NCBI GenBank assembly: GCA_029856365.1
Contig: JAHQWW010000003.1
Span: forward strand, 52,040 to 116,039
Reading direction: 5' to 3'
DNA from: Candidatus Hodarchaeota archaeon
GTDB taxonomy: Archaea > Asgardarchaeota > Heimdallarchaeia > Hodarchaeales > Hodarchaeaceae
DNA: 64,000 bases
Positions 25,349-33,445 of this stretch are shown piece after piece. The translations under genes were made by a program, and so were the position numbers. Position 1 is the first letter of the stretch. Every line of letters begins with the position of its first letter. The notes beneath the pieces were generated by a model. It did not search any database. It was not told the DNA's origin and saw only the letters and a program-made list of their open reading frames with translations.

Positions 25349-25843
25349 TTAACCAATCCGAACTTCAACTATTTGTTGCTTCGTTCGCAAGTTAGAAGAT
25401 AAGAAACGTCCTTCTACTGAAGATAATTCCATCATTAGTGGATTATTTGTCCATGAACAACGAATTGAAGCCCCTTCAAAAACCCGTTCTGTTATCTCTG
25501 GATTTCCTCGTACAATGACTGGTTCTTGAAACTCAAATCCATTTTTGACCTTCTTTACTTGCAGAAAAAAAACAGAAAGTGCTATCCCTCGCTTCATCAT
25601 ACTAGATACATTCTCCTCTACTTCAATGGCCTGATTCTCCACGTTCCAGAAAATTCGAGCACGAATGCGTCGCGGCTCTGGTTGTTCAATATTGATAAAT
25701 CTCATACCAGTAATGAAGAAACCCGTCCTGTTTCGACCATCTTCATCTTTCAATCCTTTCACATTGAGATGACTTTCTACATCAATAATGGGGTAGATTT
25801 CGATTTTTTTTACTTCATCGATTCGGGTCATTCTCATTCTCAT
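25349..25843 (-). CDS. Uncharacterised beta-rich protein
   Basis: A 164-residue soluble protein I do not recognise. Most of it alternates short strands and turns (IEIYPIIDVESHLNVKG, FFITGMRFINIEQ, RRIRARIFWNVENQ, SIRCSWTNNPLMMEL), suggesting a beta sandwich or barrel. There are no cysteine clusters, membrane helices or nucleotide-binding loops. It starts 34 bases after the stop of the aminotransferase gene upstream on the same strand, so they are probably one operon. The start MRMRMTR offers three Met codons; the first is used. Confidence 0.5.
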   Translation of the reverse strand: MRMRMTRIDEVKKIEIYPIIDVESHLNVKGLKDEDGRNRTGFFITGMRFINIEQPEPRRIRARIFWNVENQAIEVEENVSSMMKRGIALSVFFLQVKKVKNGFEFQEPVIVRGNPEITERVFEGASIRCSWTNNPLMMELSSVEGRFLSSNLRTKQQIVEVRIG

Positions 25844-25877
25844 TCCTAAGTGCTACATTTTACCAAGTCAATAATTA

Positions 25878-27080
25878 CTATACTGTTTTCAAGAAGGATT
25901 CAACATGATCTAAGGCTTCCCTCATCATTGTGACATCAGGAAGTACAACAGATCGGAAATGGCCTTTTCCTAGCTCTCCAAAACCACTTCCAAATACGAA
26001 AAGTACGCCTGTTTCTTGAAGAAGATCCAACACAAAACGACGGTCATTGATATCTTTGCTAATCCGGGGAAACGCGTAAAAAGCTCCCTTGGGCGGAACA
26101 ACAGATAATCCATTCATTCCATTTACTCGCGTTGAAAAATAATCAGCACGCTTTTCCAGTTTTTCAATAACTGCAGGTAGAAAATCCATTTCTTTGTTAA
26201 TGATTTTACTCACTGCTACTTGCACGGGGCTATTAGCGCACAACCGAATCCGTGACTGTTTGGCTAATGCTTCCCAAAATTCTGAGTAGATATCATTATC
26301 ATCCCTTAATATTGCCCACCCTAAACGCCATCCTGGGGAAAGCAACGTTTTTGAAATACCATTTAACTCTAAAACTGGTATATCTGTTATTGAAGCCGTT
26401 GATCGAAAATTCTTCTCGAATGTCAGTAAATCATAAATTTCGTCAGAGATTAATAGAAGATTGTGTTCCCCAGCGAGGTCTGCAATCTTTTTCACAACTT
26501 TTTTTGAATAAACTGCTCCAGTAGGATTATTAGGATTGATTATAATAATTGCCTGAGTTTTTGGAGATATTTTTCTTTGAATATCTTCAACATCAGGTTG
26601 CCAATCTTCTGATTCTAGAGTATGATATTCTACCGGAGAAATATTATGATAATTAAAATACGATAAATATGGAGGATACGCAGGAGAAGGCACTAATACT
26701 TCTGTTCCAGCTTTAAGACTTGCAGATATGAATGATATTGCTTCAGAGACCCCTGATGTGACCAGGATTTTGTTAAGATCTAAATCAGTTCCCCAAAGTC
26801 GTTTCTGTCTTTTAACTATTTCTTTACGTAAGGTAGGATCCCCTGCAGAATCACTATAGTAGTTAGCCTTATCTTTTGTAACTGCCTCCAATAATGCCTG
26901 TTTTAGAAAATCGGGAGTATCGAAGTCAAATTTATCAGGATCACCAATGTTAAAGTAATAAAGCTTTTTTCCTTGTTTTTCTACCTTTTTAGCTAGAATT
27001 ACAATGTCTCTAATTGCATATTGGATATTAGTAACGTTCGGTGAGAGTTCCATAAGTGTACCTTCTTTAAATGCGGACAT
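25878..27080 (-). CDS. Class I/II aminotransferase (alanine/aspartate type)
   Basis: A 400-residue PLP aminotransferase. Characteristic parts are FNIGDPDKFDFDTP, YYSDSAGDPTLRKEIV, INPNNPTGAVYS, ISDEIYDLLTF, the Schiff-base lysine in NGISKTLLSPGWRLGW, and a C-terminal Arg in HFRSVVLPD. The G-I-S-K-x-L-L-x-P-G-W-R-L-G-W form and GDP near the N-terminus are typical of AlaA-like alanine transaminases and archaeal aspartate/alanine aminotransferases. AGGAAAG precedes ATG 27080. It probably shares a transcript with the unknown beta-rich gene downstream. Confidence 0.88.
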   Translation of the reverse strand: MSAFKEGTLMELSPNVTNIQYAIRDIVILAKKVEKQGKKLYYFNIGDPDKFDFDTPDFLKQALLEAVTKDKANYYSDSAGDPTLRKEIVKRQKRLWGTDLDLNKILVTSGVSEAISFISASLKAGTEVLVPSPAYPPYLSYFNYHNISPVEYHTLESEDWQPDVEDIQRKISPKTQAIIIINPNNPTGAVYSKKVVKKIADLAGEHNLLLISDEIYDLLTFEKNFRSTASITDIPVLELNGISKTLLSPGWRLGWAILRDDNDIYSEFWEALAKQSRIRLCANSPVQVAVSKIINKEMDFLPAVIEKLEKRADYFSTRVNGMNGLSVVPPKGAFYAFPRISKDINDRRFVLDLLQETGVLFVFGSGFGELGKGHFRSVVLPDVTMMREALDHVESFLKTV

Positions 27081-27510
27081 GCTCTTTCCTATATCTAACG
27101 AAGGAGAATTAACCTGAAAGAACAGTAAGGAGTTGTTAATTAAGTTGTTTAATCAACATTTACTTAAACTCTTCTATTTCTCTAGACATGATTCCTTTGA
27201 TTTTCAGAACTATTATTTCAAGTTCTAGTTGATTTTATTTCTTTATCCTTTAATCCTGCATAATTCATTACAATGAAAAGTTAAAAATGGATTTTTAACG
27301 CGAAAAATCAATTATGGCTTTAAACTAAATGAATACCTATTTTAAAGTATCATATAGATAACTTTCAGAAATTTTATCGGGTTTTGACTAATTGAAATCA
27401 AACACCCTCTATTACTCAAAGAAAAAATGATCTTCCTTTTGCAAGCCTTTTTTAAATTTTAAAAAATTAGGATGATTAATAGAAAGTAACACTCGAGGAA
27501 GGTAATCTCA
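27081..27510. other. 430-bp divergent intergenic region
   Basis: It separates the minus-strand aminotransferase from the plus-strand roadblock gene and must contain both promoters. I see AT-rich sequence with several TATA-like words and no coding frame, RNA fold or repeat that stands out. Confidence 0.5.
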
Positions 27511-28200
27511 TTGAGTACTGATGTAGAATCATTATCTGTACTTATTGCCTCCATTGTAGATCTTGGAGCTAAAATCTGTGTTTTATCAGACATTTCAGGG
27601 TTACCTATTGTTACTCGTTCGAAAATAAACATAGAAGATGTAGAAATTGCACTTAGTGCTCTCAGTAGTCTCGTTATTTCAACAGGAGATACTATTGCCC
27701 GAGAATTAGAAGGGAATTTTTCAAATATGTCCGTTCGAACGAGTGGTGGTCTGCTTCTTTCTACTGTCATCGATTCAAATCCCAAAGTGGTTCTTACAGC
27801 TATTGTTGATGAGAATCTTGAAACTACAGTCATCCATGAAATGCGTCGTCTTCAACCAATTATCTCCAATGCCATTGAGGGAGTAGCCATTGAGATAAAA
27901 GAACGTGAAAGATTACAGGCCCCAGATCAACGAAAAATTCTCACATTTTTTGATTCATTTTCTCTTAAAGTAAACCAAGCAGACTCTCCAAATAATTTGG
28001 TTAGTATTATTCAAGCAGCTAAAGATGATCTGTTTACATTAGTCAATTCAGGAACAATATCTTATGAAATGAATCGATTTGCTCTTAAGCTGGAAAAATA
28101 CATCCAATACGAATCTCTCAACCCAGAAACTCTATCGAAAATCAAAGAAGAAATCAAAAAAGCTGTAGAAGATTGGAAAAGACGACTCTTACCAGAATAG
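27511..28200 (+). CDS. Roadblock/LC7 protein with C-terminal helical extension
   Basis: A 229-residue protein. Residues 5-125 form a roadblock domain: a helix (SLSVLIASIVDLG), strands with ICVLSDISGLPIVTRS, a helix over ALSALSSLVISTGDTIAREL, strands VRTSGGLLLSTVI and VVLTAIVDE, and a final helix. Residues 140-229 are an extra helical region with no recognised motif. The start is TTG 27511 after GAGGAAGG, a strong site. Roadblock proteins with an added helical domain may bind a partner besides the GTPase. The gene stands alone between two long intergenic regions, so no partner is indicated by context. Confidence 0.8.
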   Translation: MSTDVESLSVLIASIVDLGAKICVLSDISGLPIVTRSKINIEDVEIALSALSSLVISTGDTIARELEGNFSNMSVRTSGGLLLSTVIDSNPKVVLTAIVDENLETTVIHEMRRLQPIISNAIEGVAIEIKERERLQAPDQRKILTFFDSFSLKVNQADSPNNLVSIIQAAKDDLFTLVNSGTISYEMNRFALKLEKYIQYESLNPETLSKIKEEIKKAVEDWKRRLLPE

Positions 28201-29097
28201 ATCCATTTCACTTATTTGTTGTTAGAAAAACCTGTTTTATCATTTACTTTTCATAACGAATAGAGTTGTTTGTCAGTGATTTGTTGTACATTCAATGTTT
28301 CTTAAGTGAAAATCTGTTATTCATAAAATACAGCAACAAGAGAATTCCAATATGGAAACCAGATAACGATAAGAACCTGCAAACTTATAAGAGGAATTTC
28401 AGTAAAATCTAAACTTTGATAAGGTGTATTTTTGAAGCACTCAAAGGTAAGTATTTAATTAATGTCTAATAACAATATGCCTCTAGCAATATTCGTACTT
28501 GAAAATTGTTCCAAAGTACTCCGCGATCTCATGCCTCGAATATCACTAGATTTATCCTCATCCATGATCTGAAAGTTCCTCATGTGATATGACTTTCACA
28601 TTCTTACAAGCTGATATCTCATGTTAAGGCAAGCATCTGTCGAAGTAAAAAACGGTAAGAAGGGCTCTATTTTCGTAAAAACATGAATCGTCTATACGGG
28701 AAAACTTATAATCTAGGATGTGTTAGACTTATGTAAGAAAGAAAGGGCTTCAGTTCGTTTAACTCTTTTATGGTTACCGCAAACCGCCTTTTCTTTCACC
28801 TTTTCTCCCAAACAATAATTTCTCCATGTTTTATTTGAATTCTACCGTTTTTAGCAATGGTTAGTTTTTTTATCATTAGGTGTCATGAGTGTGTAGAAGT
28901 AATACAGCAAAAACTTTTTTGTCGGCTTCTTTCTCCTCAAACTGCTATTTATAAGGTTTTTAACCATTGAACAATACGACAAAAATGATGAATTATCTTG
29001 TTTAGAATCATGCTTCTCAATAGTTATATATTATGTTAATTGAAGTTTATAATTTTAGTAAAAAATCAAAAAAAATTCTTTTAAGGTTAAAAGAAAA
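28201..29097. other. 897-bp gene-poor region
   Basis: Nothing coding of normal length is present. The one frame of note is a 36-codon ORF at 28462-28572, listed separately. I found no tRNA, no clear hairpin with conserved loop and no tandem repeats. Its base composition is less extreme in the centre (28500-28800) than in other intergenic regions here, which may mark decayed coding sequence. Confidence 0.45.
28462..28572 (+). other. Short ORF resembling the start of a longin-like protein
   Basis: Thirty-six codons from ATG 28462 to TGA 28570. The sequence reads MPLAIFVLENCSKVLRDLMP followed by ISLDLSS, the strand-turn-VL-strand pattern seen at the N-terminus of longin-like proteins such as the one at 608-1939. 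No continuation is visible in any frame after the stop. It could be a decayed gene remnant or chance. Confidence 0.2.
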
Positions 29098-29802
29098 CTA
29101 TTCTGCTGAAAGGCCAATTAGAAAGTTCATTATTGAACTCGCGTTATCAGGACTTTCACGCTGAATTCCGCAGTTTGTGCACACAGAGTACGGAACACTA
29201 TGGCTTTTTCCCCAGTAATTAATCTTGTAAGTACCTTGCCAGAATTTCCCCCCACACTCACAGTCATCACCAGGAGTCTCTATGAAATCCGTTTCCACTT
29301 GTCGCACTTGACCAACGACCTTACGAAGATAAATACTGGGATTAGTTATCTTATGAATGCTTTCAGGATCATATCTTGTTTCGAAAAAAGTAATTTCGTG
29401 TATATGGGGATATTGGCTAGTATAATCTATCTGCAGCAATTCTGGAGTCAAAATTCCATTTGTTACAAACATAAAATGAATATCATCTAAATTTTCTCCT
29501 TGAATTTGTGATATACTATCATTCAAGGCAAGGTCTCCTGAAAAGTGAGCTACTAATTCGTCAGACTCAACAGATTTAACAAAGGTTTTTCTACTATTGG
29601 GATCTAATGTGAAAATATCTGCAATTTCTCCATTGATCAATGGGAGAAGAGGCTTAATGTCACTCCGTGAAGCTAATGGAGTGGTCGTTCGTGATAATGC
29701 GTGATGAGCAATCCGATGACTGTTTGTTTTTAAATAATCAATGATTACCCTGAGGTATAGAAATCGCTTACGGTTAGACGAGGTACTTCTAGCTTCAAAC
29801 AC
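29098..29802 (-). CDS. Uncharacterised protein with C-terminal zinc ribbon
   Basis: A 234-residue protein without a known family. The N-terminal half is mixed alpha/beta, with a basic first 40 residues. The C-terminal 60 residues contain CECGGKFWQG and VCTNCGIQ, a likely zinc ribbon. Between them, MFVTNGILTPELLQIDYT and a Glu/His-rich strand are unremarkable. Upstream and downstream intergenic regions are long, so it is likely monocistronic. Zinc-ribbon proteins of this shape often bind RNA, ubiquitin-like modifiers or other proteins; none can be chosen. Confidence 0.5.
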   Translation of the reverse strand: MFEARSTSSNRKRFLYLRVIIDYLKTNSHRIAHHALSRTTTPLASRSDIKPLLPLINGEIADIFTLDPNSRKTFVKSVESDELVAHFSGDLALNDSISQIQGENLDDIHFMFVTNGILTPELLQIDYTSQYPHIHEITFFETRYDPESIHKITNPSIYLRKVVGQVRQVETDFIETPGDDCECGGKFWQGTYKINYWGKSHSVPYSVCTNCGIQRESPDNASSIMNFLIGLSAE

Positions 29803-30066
29803 TCATACTAACTCCTTCTACTTATAAAAACAAACCAAAAACTTATTCAGATGGGTGAAATGCCCATCTAGGAGTATGAATTCACTATAACGATTTACTC
29901 CATTTAAAAATATCTCTCTTGATATATATAGCAATATTAGTAACACGCTTTGTTTTTTATTTTTAGCTCTAGGTTACATTCTCTAAAAGTACTTAAATAA
30001 GAAGTTAAATTTTTTAATACCATCTTAGTTTATGTTTTATTTTCTACTTCCATTTAGGTATTCTTC

Positions 30067-31239
30067 ATGTCATCATCACATTCTTCAAAGCGAATATTAG
30101 TTGTTGGAAGAGAAGTTGGATCTATCACACGTTTACTCAAAGAAAAAATTCCTAAAGTATTAATAGGCGCGGTTGATGTATTAGGGAACGAGGAAACTCG
30201 CTTTTATGCTGATTGGAAATTTTCTGTTGAAAAACAGTCTCCTAATGTTTCTATTTTTCGTTTCAAACATCGTCCTATTCTTGATCTTCTCTTTGAACTA
30301 ACCTTAATAATGCTTGAGGATAGAGACTTTGATTTATTGATTCCTTTATCTCCCTTTCAAACTAATCCTCAATACATTCACAGATTATCTCGGGAAATAG
30401 AAGTTTATACTCCAAATTATAACTCATTAAAACTGACTACATCCGCTTATACTTTTTTAACATATGTTTCAGCTAATTTTCCTGAAGTAATTCCTCCAAA
30501 TATTATAATTTCTGATCTATCTAAGGTTTCTTCGATCGACCTTCCAGCAATTTTTATTTCTGACCATCAAACATATTGTTTTTCTTCTGAAACATCTATT
30601 TCATCTATTGGTTCATTGAACCAGTCTGGATTTCTTTTTCCTTTTTCTAGGATTCACTGTGCATTCTTTATAGTTTTTTATCAATGTATAAGATTTCTTG
30701 GGATACAAACACTCTCCAATCCTCATGACCACGCATTCTTTCCTGATTACCTTGAGAAAAATGCCCTTATCCCTTTTCACTTACCACAAAATTTCTCTTA
30801 TCAAAGAATCATCTCATTTCTCTCTCGAATTATCACTCAATTGGAAGTTACTGGTATGATTACCATCTATTTTGGATTATCAAAGGAAAATATTTTTCCT
30901 GTTTCTTGCAGTGTCCTACTTGATGAAAATTTTGACCTTTGGGAAAGACGATCCTCAAAAACGCTTATACCATATATTTTTTTTCCTGAAGATGAACGAG
31001 ATCCTCTTTTAGCTTCCTCCAACTTTGCATTTAAACTTCCTATATACTCTCGTCGTTCTATTAGAGTTCCTCCCCTTTTGAATAACCTTTGTTATCAACG
31101 AAACTTGGCTGGGGTGATTTCTCACCCTGATTATCCACTTTGTGCCCTCTTAGAAGCAAACTTCTCGTTTTCGGTTACACACCACCTATTCCAGCAAAAA
31201 AAAATGGAAATCCTTGAGATCCTTGATCCCAAAGCTTAA
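30067..31239 (+). CDS. Divergent ATP-grasp-like protein
   Basis: A 390-residue protein. The N-terminal Rossmann-like part begins ILVVGREVGSITRLLKE and continues AVDVLGNEETRFYADW, similar to the pre-ATP-grasp domain of archaeal COG2232 proteins. The next phrases (LLIPLSPFQTNPQYIHRLSR and EVYTPNYNSLKLTTS) match the region before the ATP-grasp fold. The catalytic lysines and acidic metal ligands that define ATP-grasp are not obvious in the second half, so it may be inactive or very divergent. Alternative: an unrelated Rossmann-fold protein. No neighbour clarifies its role. Confidence 0.45.
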   Translation: MSSSHSSKRILVVGREVGSITRLLKEKIPKVLIGAVDVLGNEETRFYADWKFSVEKQSPNVSIFRFKHRPILDLLFELTLIMLEDRDFDLLIPLSPFQTNPQYIHRLSREIEVYTPNYNSLKLTTSAYTFLTYVSANFPEVIPPNIIISDLSKVSSIDLPAIFISDHQTYCFSSETSISSIGSLNQSGFLFPFSRIHCAFFIVFYQCIRFLGIQTLSNPHDHAFFPDYLEKNALIPFHLPQNFSYQRIISFLSRIITQLEVTGMITIYFGLSKENIFPVSCSVLLDENFDLWERRSSKTLIPYIFFPEDERDPLLASSNFAFKLPIYSRRSIRVPPLLNNLCYQRNLAGVISHPDYPLCALLEANFSFSVTHHLFQQKKMEILEILDPKA

Positions 31240-31578
31240 TTTCCCGCTTTAACTTCAGAAGCTTCATGGGTTCCCTTACAAATTCTATTCTAATCTTTTC
31301 TAGACCAAAATTGTTAAATTATATTTTTTCTTCTTTCTTCTCGAGATATTTGTTATATCGATAAGAATTATCACATAAAGATTATTACTGAATAATTAAG
31401 ATGATTTTTTAGTACGGATTCAGAGATCCTTTATGAAATTAGTATCGGAGATTTTTCCTTTTTATCTTGCCCTAAATGTGGAAAAAACAGACATAGAAAC
31501 CTCTACTAATCGTTTGAAAGCAAAAGAAAATGGAAACCTTTATGAATCATATTTTTTCCATGACAGATAGGTGTTAAA
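31240..31578. other. 339-bp intergenic region with a 45-codon ORF
   Basis: A 45-codon open frame from ATG 31433 to TAG 31568 ends nine bases before the GTG of the next gene. Another frame here reads CPKCGKN, zinc-ribbon-like, but with stops on both sides. Neither is convincing. No RNA fold or repeat was seen. Confidence 0.3.
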
Positions 31579-31986
31579 GTGGTTGGAACTGATTCAACAG
31601 ATAATTTTGTAAGAGATGCGTTTAAAAAGTGCAGCCCTGAACTTGCTTTCCGGTTTTTTGGTAGTAATGGTAAAGTTATAGCGACAATTTCTAATCTTTC
31701 TGAATTAATCTCTACATTACCAGAGATTCCAGCCACAATTGCGCAATTTCACATCTTTCGAGAAACAACTAAAGACCTCTTCGACCTAAAACAACTTGAT
31801 GGCCCAGTAGTACGCTCAGATCTTGCTTTATGGATTAACTATGTTTTAGGTGATGTGGAACTCTCTCGTAGAGTATACGAACTCGGAAAAATGGAATCTA
31901 CTAATCCAGAAACTCTTAAACAGCGAGTCATTGATTTATTAAAACAGAGAGAACGAGAACTAATTAACTTGATTCGTCCATCTTAG
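31579..31986 (+). CDS. DUF5752-like small protein
   Basis: A 135-residue soluble protein. The pattern AFRFFGSNGKVIATISNLSELISTL, then FHIFRETTKD, WINYVLGDVELSRRV, resembles DUF5752, a small archaeal and bacterial domain of unknown function whose core is a strand pair, a helix, an F/YH.xR motif and a W-I-x-x-V-L-G-D helix. The C-terminal 30 residues are a charged helix. The start is taken as GTG 31579, 5 bases after AGGTG. A possible partner is the TPR/Ig-like protein that follows after about 200 bases on the same strand. Confidence 0.5.
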   Translation: MVGTDSTDNFVRDAFKKCSPELAFRFFGSNGKVIATISNLSELISTLPEIPATIAQFHIFRETTKDLFDLKQLDGPVVRSDLALWINYVLGDVELSRRVYELGKMESTNPETLKQRVIDLLKQRERELINLIRPS

Positions 31987-32192
31987 ATCGTCTCAATAAT
32001 ACAATTAATAGCTCTCTTTTTTTAACTTCTTTGAAGTCATATTCTAAGGAGTCATTTTTTCTCGAGGTATTAATGGTATAATTCTATTAATCTCTTATTC
32101 CTTTTAGAAATCATGTTTATCTATTCTACAAACTTTCAAAAAATATTCAAAATTCTATTAATTCAGCTGTTTTTTAAAAAGATGGTGTATTA

Positions 32193-33431
32193 ATGTATAT
32201 TATTCGAAGAATACTCCGTATAGATCCTCAACGAGACTTCTCAAAAGGACGAGAGGCGTTTGATCAAGGAAATTACGCCTTAGCTTCTAAAATTTTTTTA
32301 AAGACTCATAAACAATTTGATACTATCGATATGAAAATCATTTCTATAGAGAATGCGGCTATAGCAGCAGAGTATGCTGATATGTTTGATAAATCGCTAG
32401 AACTTTATTATCGTACTGTTCTCATCAAATTACATGTAGAGAAATCTCCCAAGGAGGTTTTACTAGATATTGATAAGGCCATACATATGGCACGACAATG
32501 TGAAAAACCCCCTATTCCTATAAGTAAATTAATCTTTATGAAATTCTTGATTTTCCTTTCCCAAAAGGATTTTGATCAATTAAACTCTTTTTATAACAAA
32601 TTGAAGTTTGAAATTTCAGATAATTATAGTAATGCGATTGAAAAAACTTGGATTCTGATTCATTCAACTGATACTTATGAAAAAAAAGAACTGCTTCCAC
32701 AGGTGGATCTTCCAAAAGAATTTTATAGCATTTCGGAAGCTGCTGAACGAGTTATGCAAAGGTGTTCATTATGTGACATCGTGTTGAATAAAATTGATCA
32801 ATCTGAGCTTATAGAAAAAGGTACCAGTTTTTCACTGTCTGTAACATTAACAGCATATGCACCTTTATCTGTTCAGAAGATTAATCTCAAAACTGGAACA
32901 AGAGGAAGGATCTTGACCTCATCAGCTCCTGAATTTCCCTTAAGATTAAGTACAGGTGAAAATTATTCGATTATATTCTCTCTTATTCCCAATTTGCCAG
33001 GGGAGTGGTTGTTAGGTCCGTTGTTTCTGGTTTATTCTATTCCATCTGAGCCAGGAGAATATCCAGTGATATCAAAACCCATTTCTCTCATGGTGGAAGA
33101 TGCACCACCCGCTTTAAGTTTATCAATGGAATCAGAGACAATTGAAGAAGATCTGGAATACTTGATAACTATTTTTGCAGAGAATGTTGGGAAAACAACC
33201 CTTCAAGAAGTGAAAATTGTTACAGAGATTCCAGAGGGAATTAAAATTCATGAGGGAACCAAAGAGAAACATATCAGCACTTTAGGAGAAGGAGAGTTGT
33301 TTCAATATGAAATTCGTGTTCGGTTTGAGCTAGATCGAACCCATTTTTCAGGACATATAGTTAAAGTATCTGGATACATTAAGGACAATCAAAGACTTTC
33401 AAAAGCTTCTCTCAGACTGGGAGACAATTAG
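32193..33431 (+). CDS. TPR plus Ig-like/appendage-type protein, cytoplasmic
   Basis: A 412-residue protein with no signal peptide or membrane helix. Residues 15-165 are helical, with TPR-like pairs (FSKGREAFDQGNYALASKIF; a helix with SIENAAIAAEYADMFDKSLELYY). Residues 200-410 are two beta-sandwich domains: one with LSVTLTAYAPLSVQKINLKT and LPGEWLLGPLFLVY, the other with YLITIFAENVGKTTLQEVKI, the pattern of CARDB/COG1361-type Ig-like folds. Those domains are usually extracellular in archaea; here the context is intracellular. A TPR solenoid followed by Ig-like domains is the layout of TRAPP II subunits (TRAPPC8/9/11) and of coat-protein appendages. That comparison rests on architecture only. 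Confidence 0.6.
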   Translation: MYIIRRILRIDPQRDFSKGREAFDQGNYALASKIFLKTHKQFDTIDMKIISIENAAIAAEYADMFDKSLELYYRTVLIKLHVEKSPKEVLLDIDKAIHMARQCEKPPIPISKLIFMKFLIFLSQKDFDQLNSFYNKLKFEISDNYSNAIEKTWILIHSTDTYEKKELLPQVDLPKEFYSISEAAERVMQRCSLCDIVLNKIDQSELIEKGTSFSLSVTLTAYAPLSVQKINLKTGTRGRILTSSAPEFPLRLSTGENYSIIFSLIPNLPGEWLLGPLFLVYSIPSEPGEYPVISKPISLMVEDAPPALSLSMESETIEEDLEYLITIFAENVGKTTLQEVKIVTEIPEGIKIHEGTKEKHISTLGEGELFQYEIRVRFELDRTHFSGHIVKVSGYIKDNQRLSKASLRLGDN

Positions 33432-33445
33432 TTTATTTCAGTTGA

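Noticed and set aside
31433..31570. 45-codon ORF and a CPKCGKN frame before the DUF5752-like gene
   Set aside because: There is no ribosome site, no family resemblance and, for the CPKCG frame, stops on both sides; kept only as a note.
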